DNA from: Morchella semilibera
Taxonomy: Eukaryota > Ascomycota > Pezizomycetes > Pezizales > Morchellaceae
Direction of reading: 5' to 3'
DNA length: 64,000 bases
Assembly (NCBI GenBank): GCA_009192285.1
Contig: CM018603.1
Location: forward strand, 248,001-312,000
Shown: positions 57,042 through 64,000 of the stretch, piece by piece
Layout: every line of letters starts with the position of its first letter
Position numbering within the stretch: the first letter of the stretch is position 1
Made by a program: the position numbers and the translations under genes
The notes under the pieces: generated by a model
What the model was told of the DNA's origin: nothing
Seen by the model: the letters and a program-made list of their open reading frames with translations, nothing else
The model's database searches: none

Positions 57042-59228
57042 TCATATCCCGTACGACAGATCCTCTACCACGTGTGGGGCACTAAGCTTAAGCTCTTCCT
57101 CCGCCAGCAGTCTCCCCTCCTCTTTGCCTCGGTCTACATTCACGGTCGCAATCAGCGGTATCGGCAATGCGAGCAGAACAGCAAGAAACCAGAACGCATA
57201 TCTGATATCACCATATTTGTCTGTAAGAGCGCCTACAATAGTAGGGCCAAAGATGCTAGAGCCCTTGTCTGTGACAGCGTATAATGCGTAGAAAGCTGCC
57301 TCGAACCCGGGTGGTACTTTTCACTAGGTCAGCACCCAACAGCTATCTATTGGAAGGGTATGGGAGGGTATTACTTAGTTCGCCGTAAACACTCCGACAG
57401 TATCCGCTCACTCCGCCGAGGACAAAGCCGTACACCGCACCGAGAAGATACATCTCCCACGGACTCGTCAGTCCCCCAAACCCGGACTCCTGAATAGCGG
57501 GAATGAACCCCAAGAGACCATACAGCGGAATCAACTCAAATACCATGCAGCACATGAGGATTGTCTGACTTGGAGTCCTCTTGAAGACCTCAGCGATACG
57601 GGGCCATGCGAAGGCACCACCAACACCGGAAACGGTAGAGATGACTGATATAAACGCTAGCGCAGCGGGTTTCATTTTAAGATTCTGGGAGCCCCAACGA
57701 AATATTGGCTAAATGTTAGGACTATACATTCCCTATATTTGATGAATGTTGAAGAGGGAGAGAGAGGACATACGGTCTTCGCGAACAAAACCGCCGTGCC
57801 GCTGACTGTAGCTACACCGTCACTGACTAAGAACCATGCAGCCAGAAAGAGCATAATATCTTTCAATCTCCGCGCTCTCCTAACTGTTTTGTATAGTCCC
57901 TTCCAAGCGTACTTAACGTAGCCCCACCAGCTACGGTCACCTTCCAATAGTTCTGTCGACGCGCTTCCATTCATGTCTTCTGTGGGTAATGCTGGTAGTT
58001 GAGGGCCAGGCCGGGGTCTTATCCACATAGCTGTAGGAATGCTAAACATAAACCACCAAAACCCTACGAAAAATAACACGAGCTTCAAGGACCAGGTTGT
58101 GGATCCTGTCAAAAGAACAAGGATAATTGCAAATATTTGAAGAATGACTGCAGCAGTGTAGCCAATTGCTATCCCATAGCTGCTAATCTGACTGCTTAGC
58201 ATTAAAGATTGACTACTCTTCCCTCTCGTGTTCTCAGCTATCATGTCGGGAATATCTAAGTTTGGTAGAGGTGAGTTTCCACGTAACAAATAATCCTCTT
58301 CACTATCTGGTGTTCTGATGGCCGGTGAGGCGGTCACCGGCGTCTCTGCGCGGAGTAGCTTCGGGTGCTGCCGCACAAGCACGGGAAGAAAGGCATTCAA
58401 CAACACGAATGAGGCTCCAAAGCCAATATTTCCAAAGATTGCCCACACAGCCGCGAAAAGATAATACTTTTGCGTCACCGTGATGAACATCATGGTAGAC
58501 GCACTGCCAAAGAAGGCGAAAATCAGTAGTAGCCGCTTCCTGTATGCTCCTTCAGGGCCGTCAATAATCGCAAGAGGGAGTTGCAGCCCGGGACGTATTT
58601 ACCGTGATCTGCGGCTCCAGACATGGAAACTATTATAAGGGATTGGAGCAAAACAGATAAAGAGAATGTATACCTGAAATCCGAGTTTGTTAGTATTCCA
58701 AGTCACGTCTCACGTCCGGTCGCGGATAATAACAACTGACATTGCAAAAGACGCCGAATTCATCTGCCACCCCCAGATATCTATCACGCACTGATCTGCT
58801 GGCGAACTATCTGTGCCAGGGCCAAGGCCAATATCGGGTCCTGTTGAATCTCCGCACCGCTGGGTCTTGTCGGAGAGTAAGTGCCCATTGTCTCTGGCGA
58901 GCTGCTCTAGGGTGACAGGTATAAAGGAGCCCACGCCACAGACTACAAATACTTCTGCAGCCCATGCGTATGAATACCAACCCATCAGCTCCCTTCTAGA
59001 CGTGGGTCGCACGTCTTGACCAGGAAACTGGGGCATCTGAGCTCGGTGGTAGTGTGAACGTGAACGATACTCTTCGTCTCCGACATCGGAGAAGGAGCGC
59101 TCGTCGTCAGCATCTTCGGGATCTGGATCTAATAGTGCCCGGTAATGGGGGACGGCTGCTGGGGCGCGCATAATGAGGGATGGACGAGAGAAGGGGAGAG
59201 GAGGAGGGGGACCAAAAGAGCTCAACAC
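57042..59228 (-). CDS. ATG22: Autophagy-related protein 22 (vacuolar amino-acid effluxer)
   Basis: Major-facilitator-type vacuolar membrane protein exporting amino acids after autophagic breakdown. Exons 58741-59228, 58603-58673, 57774-58549, 57375-57708, 57042-57316; all phases close, 647 residues. Family hallmarks: [20 protein letters not shown] (first membrane helix), [57 protein letters not shown], then a long acidic cytosolic loop (about 255-310). Later: [40 protein letters not shown] and [12 protein letters not shown]. The start at 59228 gives a Pro-rich N-terminus; a second in-frame ATG at 59171 is also possible. Donors GTCAGT and GTAATA are non-standard but are required by conservation and phase. 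Confidence 0.94.
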
Positions 59229-60479
59229 CTTGGACAGGACCCTTGCCCAATCAAACCTTAGTCATCCGTAGGACCACGGGATATACCGAGCAGATCGCCT
59301 ACATACATAGCCCTGAGCCCTGAGCAGGTTATTGACTGGCACTGGTGTTTGTGGTGTTTGGTATTATTATTAGAGCCGAGAGCACACGTCATAAGTCAGG
59401 ATATTATCCGGCCATTTGTACCTACACCCGGGTGAGTGCTACCAACTACTTTATCTCATTGTGTTGGCGCATAGAGATACATTGTAGCTGGCGCTGTTCT
59501 TCGAGCAGCAATGCTCTAAAATATGATAGTACTAGATGTTAAGGGGTTTTTGTTTGTAGGTACGCAATAAATACATGTAGTACTGTGGGGTGGTGTTGAA
59601 TTTTAGTGATAGACATAAGCTGGCCAGACGAGACTTTACTTATACCATGGGAAATTATTACGTATTAACCCTGCAGGCCTATTAATTAAACCCCTTATCA
59701 GCATGGACAGCAAAGTGTTTTGCGTGTTGTGTTATGCGTTGAGAATTTTGAATTTTGTTCACCATACAGTACGTAGTATACTCACTGGACTGAACGTCTA
59801 CATATATATATACAAGTTATTCCTTATATGAGTGGGGACACATATTACAAAGTTATCAAAATGGTGAGTTGCGCAGACTTGAAGAAAGGAGTATAGTATC
59901 GTCACACATAAAGGAGTGGTTTGTTTTTGTTTTACAGCTTTAGGGTACCACTATTAATGTGATATTACAATAAAAATAAATAATGAATATGTAAACTGCA
60001 GAAAACATGGAGCATCCCAAGTTAGAGTCGGCCACGAATTCAGGCGGTGCTAAATCTGACCCTACTATACTAATAGTTCTATATTTTCGCGGATCTGCAG
60101 AGCAACATCGTTTCGTGAAAGGTAGGAATTATCCTCTGCGAGTTTTAACATCTTTCGACTTAAACACTTGATTGGCTGTAATCGTCCACAAGTACATGTA
60201 TCCCCGTTCCCCATCTCCCATGCCAACCAAACAGCGTGGGCCTAGTACATGTTCGTGGCGCTTAACCCTTAGACAACATCATAACAAACATATATATGTT
60301 GTTACGCTGTGTTTGAACGCCATGATTGATTTGGTGTAAAAAGTCGAGGTAGAGCTAGAAACAATAATCAATACGCGCTCGCCCTGAACTACATGTATAC
60401 TCTATAACCTATAAGTACTTAAGCAACCTTTATATTACTGGATCCGATCCCGATGTTGCTTTTTCTCTTGATCAAATAA
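59229..60479. other. Intergenic spacer
   Basis: About 1.25 kb, AT-rich, with TACATGTA at 59572, 60193 and 60390. No gene supported. Confidence 0.65.
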
Positions 60480-61144
60480 TTACAAATATGTAGAAATTTT
60501 AACTCTTCGATTTAACATCAAATCCCGCCCAGCCATCAACGCCTCGAATTTTGTCCTGTTGTTCTCAAAGTGTCTCCGCTGTTCAGACAGATATGCTCTT
60601 ACAAGAAGAATATCGAAACCCCTCCCTACACCATTACCAACATGGTTCGTCCCCATGTTTGTAGAGTTGGATCCGGATAATCCAAGATTTCCGCATTGGC
60701 CATTCTGCTCCCTGTAATTCAGGATGTAAAGTGATGTATACAATTTCATATTTTCCACCACTATAAAACTACGTATTTTAAATTTTGTTATAACAAAACA
60801 ATATACAGTTTCCACCCACGCTCTTTATGTTTGGCGGCGACATCAGCCGTTTTATCAGCGAAAACGGCGGTACCGGCAGAGACCAGCCCAGCGACAGCAA
60901 ACGCCGCCACCACCGGAGATGGGGCGTTAGCCATTGATCCTATGCAGTAGGCTGCCCCGGTAGCGCGGGTAACTTGACACTGACTTGTCATGTCTAACGT
61001 GAGAAATACTTCGGCCATCTCGTCGTTTTTGGCTAACATAGAACTCGCAGATTCGACAGCACTGAATACAGCGTAACCAAAGGCTCTTAATTCTCCCCCT
61101 CGAAAGCCATCCCCTGTGCAATTGGTTGGATTTAACGTATACAT
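60480..61144 (-). CDS. Hypothetical two-exon protein
   Basis: Exons 60807-61144 and 60480-60711; intron 60712-60806 has GTATAT and TTACAG ends, phase 2 closes, 189 residues. The first exon reads GELRAFGYAVFSAVESASSM, then SPVVAAFAVAGLVSAGTAVF (one probable membrane helix). The second exon reads GFDILLVRAYLSEQRRHFEN and ends in a basic helix. Cys residues occur at CTGDG, SQCQV, YCIGS and QCGN. Family not recognised. The start ATG lies in a TACATGTATGTATA string, and CACAGG just after it looks like an acceptor, so an upstream exon is possible. Confidence 0.5.
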
Positions 61145-61725
61145 ACATGTATGTACATTCCAGGATTATGGACTGTATCGTGTACTCTCTAGTCCTTCCA
61201 ACCTCTCTAAAATGAAGTTAGGCCGCGACCGATAGTCTTGAACCTCCCGCGCAAACAGTTCATTTCGTGCTTTTACCGTCGAGGGTAATATATAGCGCTA
61301 TCACCATCGGAAATCATATCAGTATGTAACCTAACAAACTTTTTTCTCTTCAAAACAAAGCTTGTACCGGAATACATACAATGAACCCTCCGACAAGAAC
61401 CTTGGAAGCATTAGAGGCGGCTGTCAAACTGTCACCTGTGATCTCTCGCCTCGTGATCTCTAGTCCCGGCGGATTTATAGGCGGACTGCCCGCACATCTT
61501 AATATAGACCTATTGCTGAGCCGAATACTGCCGCCTCTCATAAAAGGAGAAAATTCATTGCCATTGCCCTATGGCTTGTCAGATTGTCCATAAATAGCCA
61601 TATACGCGCCGTAACCATTTCGATTGATCGAAGGTGGACCCAATTGAAACTCCTCGAGGGTTTGGGTATTGGGCCGTTTTTGATCTACTGTAGACCTAGT
61701 ACTGCGCAATTGTCCAACCTATACA
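61145..61725. other. Intergenic spacer
   Basis: About 580 bp. A 70-codon plus-strand frame at 61381-61593 (MNPPTRTLEALEAAVKLSPV..) has natural composition but no family match or splice-consistent extension; a small gene is possible. One TACATGTA at 61144. Confidence 0.45.
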
Positions 61726-62605
61726 TCATCTAGGGTGTCTAATATCCATACGTTCAAACCTAGCTTGGAGCGTTGTTAAGTATCTGGGGTCTTGGTTGGA
61801 ACTCCTATATACCGTCACTGTCCATGCTTGTCCGAAGACATCTGACACAGGAGAAAATCCCAGGTTCCCCAAGGCCGATAGACTGCGAGTGACGGGCCCC
61901 AAACCTTGATCCAATATAGACCGCAAAGCTCCGCGACAGCGCCCTCGAGTCTCCTCCCACGAGGAGATGGATTGAGTGCTATCTGCCAATATTTTGGTGC
62001 AAACCAGACAGGCTCTGAATTAGTGAAGCTAGAGAGGGGTTGATGAGCTTACCCTCACAGTTGTTTCCCTGAGTTCGTCCACCAGAATCTCGCGGTTAAT
62101 AATCAGCGGTGAGTATCCCTATTAGTTGGATCACGGATACGAAAGAGTTGACGAAGGAAACTGTTAACTTCCTCGCGGTATCCATCAAAGTCATCTAAAT
62201 TCCCGTTGGGACGGCTGGCCTCTATATCATACGGGTCAGTTACGTATGGCGCTGATGATGGGTCTGTATCCCTCCATGGTATATAGCCTTCTCGACTCTT
62301 GTTTCCCCAGGTCGGATGTATATAATGAACGCTAGGTGTTTCTAAACAATGTGGAAACGGGAGGACCAGGACCATAGCCATACAGCGTAAGCAGACGACC
62401 CCACCACTCACCCGGGCACCTCCCTCACCTGAACAGTTAATCTTGATTGGTTGAGAAGGGGTTTGGAAGTCGGTTCCGGGATGAACTCTTCAGCTAAAGA
62501 AGCACCGGAATCTGTAACTTCCCTTTGAACGGGGCATCCAATTGGGATAACGGACGTTGGTGTCGGCGGCCGTACGTGTTGTCGTAAAATGAAATCACAA
62601 CTCAT
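61726..62605 (-). CDS. Hypothetical four-exon protein
   Basis: Exons 62412-62605, 62141-62331, 62053-62088 and 61726-61982 give a continuous 225-residue frame. All three introns have GT..AG ends (donors GTGAGT, GTATCC, GTAAGC) and every phase closes, which is strong evidence for a real gene. The N-terminus MSCDFILRQHVRPPTPTSVI is followed by a Pro/Ser-rich stretch. The middle (DDFDGYREEVNSFLRQLF) is acidic and helical. The C-terminal 85 residues (SWEETRGRCRGALRSILDQG, FGQAWTVTVYRSSNQDPRYL) look folded. No domain recognised, no signal peptide. Confidence 0.5.
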
Positions 62606-64000
62606 AATGTTTGGTCAATGGAACGCATACATGTAGAGTTGCAATTGACCTATGGGGTACGACAACGAAGCTTGATGGGGTGTTGACGGGTGAGGGCAGC
62701 TATGTACTCAGCTACATAAGCCACCGGTCCCAGTGATACCTGCTTCTACCATATATTTGGCCCATCCGGAATTAATAGTTAGACCTAGTACCTATTGCAG
62801 CACCCATCATTGATGGGGCGTGGAGTTACGCAGACGTTATTGAGGCATATCACCCTTGGTTGCATATATGCTCCTTTACAAAACCCCAAACGACATCCAA
62901 CTTACTGACTAACCCCCCAGTGCGCCATGGCCGACGCCGACGCCGATGAGGCCGCCCAGCTGATCCGCCGAATTGACACTAACAGAAAAAGTAGGAGCCC
63001 GAGAAATACCTCCGCCCCCCGCCGGAGAAGTCAGGAATACGAATATGGACGGAAACCCCTTCAGGCCGCCGTTTATCGCCAAGGAATGATGCGCTCTACC
63101 ATTACAAGCGCCTTACAGAGTTAGCGCCAGCAAATTCTGACCAACCCTCCAGTTATTACCCATTCACTTGTCCCTATGATGGGAGTAATAAGGGCACTAC
63201 TGATGGTGAAATACCGTAAATTCTCGAGAAATCCACTGTCCCCGCTTCGCTAAGTCTTAATTCCGGGTGAGAGAAAGTATGTATCTGCATGAACTCCTGG
63301 AGTTTGATTCGCCAATTCGCCTTGGTTCGGACTTACCACATACAAATACGGGGATAGTAGATTATTCGATCCGCAGATGCGGGGCATCTCATCAGGTTCG
63401 GGGGATGCTGCTAGGAGACCTATTACAATTACTTAAGATGATCCAGGCCCTTCAAAAGAAGCTTACAGACGTACGGAAAAGAGCAATACACGACAAGAGC
63501 AATACACGGCTATGTTTTATATATACTAACCAATACACACCCGCAGAAACAAGAAGGATCTACCATTGGCGGGAGTTCTTGGGGTGGGCACTTTTCTCGC
63601 CCCAGAGGCCAGAGTGCCCATTATATAGCTAGCGCCGATTTATATTGCACGCGTAGATACGATGGATTTGTGCGCTGTACTTTTGTAGTGAGTGATGGAA
63701 TAGCCAGACCTGCCAACAAGGTCGAGGCGAATCAAAAAGTTGGATGATCGGGATGTGGAGTGTTTGAAGAAAAGTTGGGATGGGGTGTCCTGGGATGAGG
63801 TTAAGGGTTATTTTACACCGATGAGTACCCGTAGATCTCCCTCTACTTTACAATCATACCGCCGAAATTTTAAACACTTGATTTCCCAAACCCCATCAAT
63901 TATTAATCCCTTCCCCTCATACGATACTCCCCCGAGATCACCAGTGTCAATGCAAACGCGATTCGCTGATCCCACACCCGCCCGTTCGGCCATAATCAAA
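62606..64000. other. Right-edge region, no firm gene
   Basis: About 1.4 kb. Open frames at 62927-63124 (MADADADEAAQLIRRIDTNR.., Asp/Ala then Arg/Ser-rich), 63267-63632 plus, and 63808-63999 minus have moderate quality. I could not join them with good splice sites. The first starts with a good context (CGCCATGGCC) and may be a small gene or a first exon. One TACATGTA at 62628. Confidence 0.45.

Noticed and set aside
1-64000. Search for LTR elements, reverse transcriptase, capsid-type genes, polyketide or peptide synthetase clusters, and CRISPR-like arrays
   Set aside because: None of the translated frames shows such motifs, and no long terminal repeats were found by eye.

Overview
This window is nuclear DNA of a filamentous ascomycete (Pezizomycotina). 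Genes carry short introns (about 50-135 nt, one of 270 nt) with GT..AG ends and CTAAC/CTGAC-type branch points. The gene set is that of a mould: Sgs1-type RecQ, Mon1, Gup1, Atg22, a Pil1-type eisosome protein, F-box/LRR proteins and a GH35 beta-galactosidase. Class and species are not fixed by the sequence; a Pezizomycete is my guess and no more than that. I found no rRNA gene, convincing tRNA, CRISPR array, LTR element or virus-like element. Layout: 0-31 kb is mostly conserved housekeeping genes. In order these are ARP4 (cut by the left edge), a RecQ/Sgs1 helicase divergent from a coiled-coil kinetochore-like protein (CENP-K/Sim4 candidate), GUP1, a fungal amidoligase, a large F-box/LRR protein, VPS71 divergent from VMA5, SUI3 (eIF2 beta) and MON1. 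From 31 to 64 kb genes are sparser and spacers longer. This part holds a secreted beta-galactosidase, a second F-box/LRR gene, an intronless Pil1-like gene, a gene carrying a 24-bp minisatellite, a Ser-rich repetitive protein, an NAD(P)-binding epimerase-like gene, a MICOS Mic26/Mic27-type subunit, a His-rich small secreted protein, ATG22 and two spliced genes of unknown function. Most exon structures were worked out by hand: splice signals and codon phase were checked together, and nearly all close exactly. Shared themes: ARP4 and VPS71 both serve the SWR1 chromatin remodeller; MON1, VMA5 and ATG22 all act at the vacuole or late endosome; RecQ and the kinetochore candidate share one promoter region and both act on chromosomes. 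These are mostly ordinary neighbours, not an operon-like system. The most interesting signals lie between the genes. The 8-bp palindrome TACATGTA occurs 21 times by eye, where about one is expected, and every copy is outside recognised coding exons. There is a family of short TA-flanked inverted-repeat elements (three copies at 49.7, 54.2 and 56.0 kb) and a 231-bp inverted-repeat element starting CACTA and ending TAGTG. Three host genes (RecQ, the kinetochore candidate, MON1) change frame exactly at homopolymer or GC-rich runs, which suggests base-count errors in the assembly. A 201-base run of N lies at 3449-3649.
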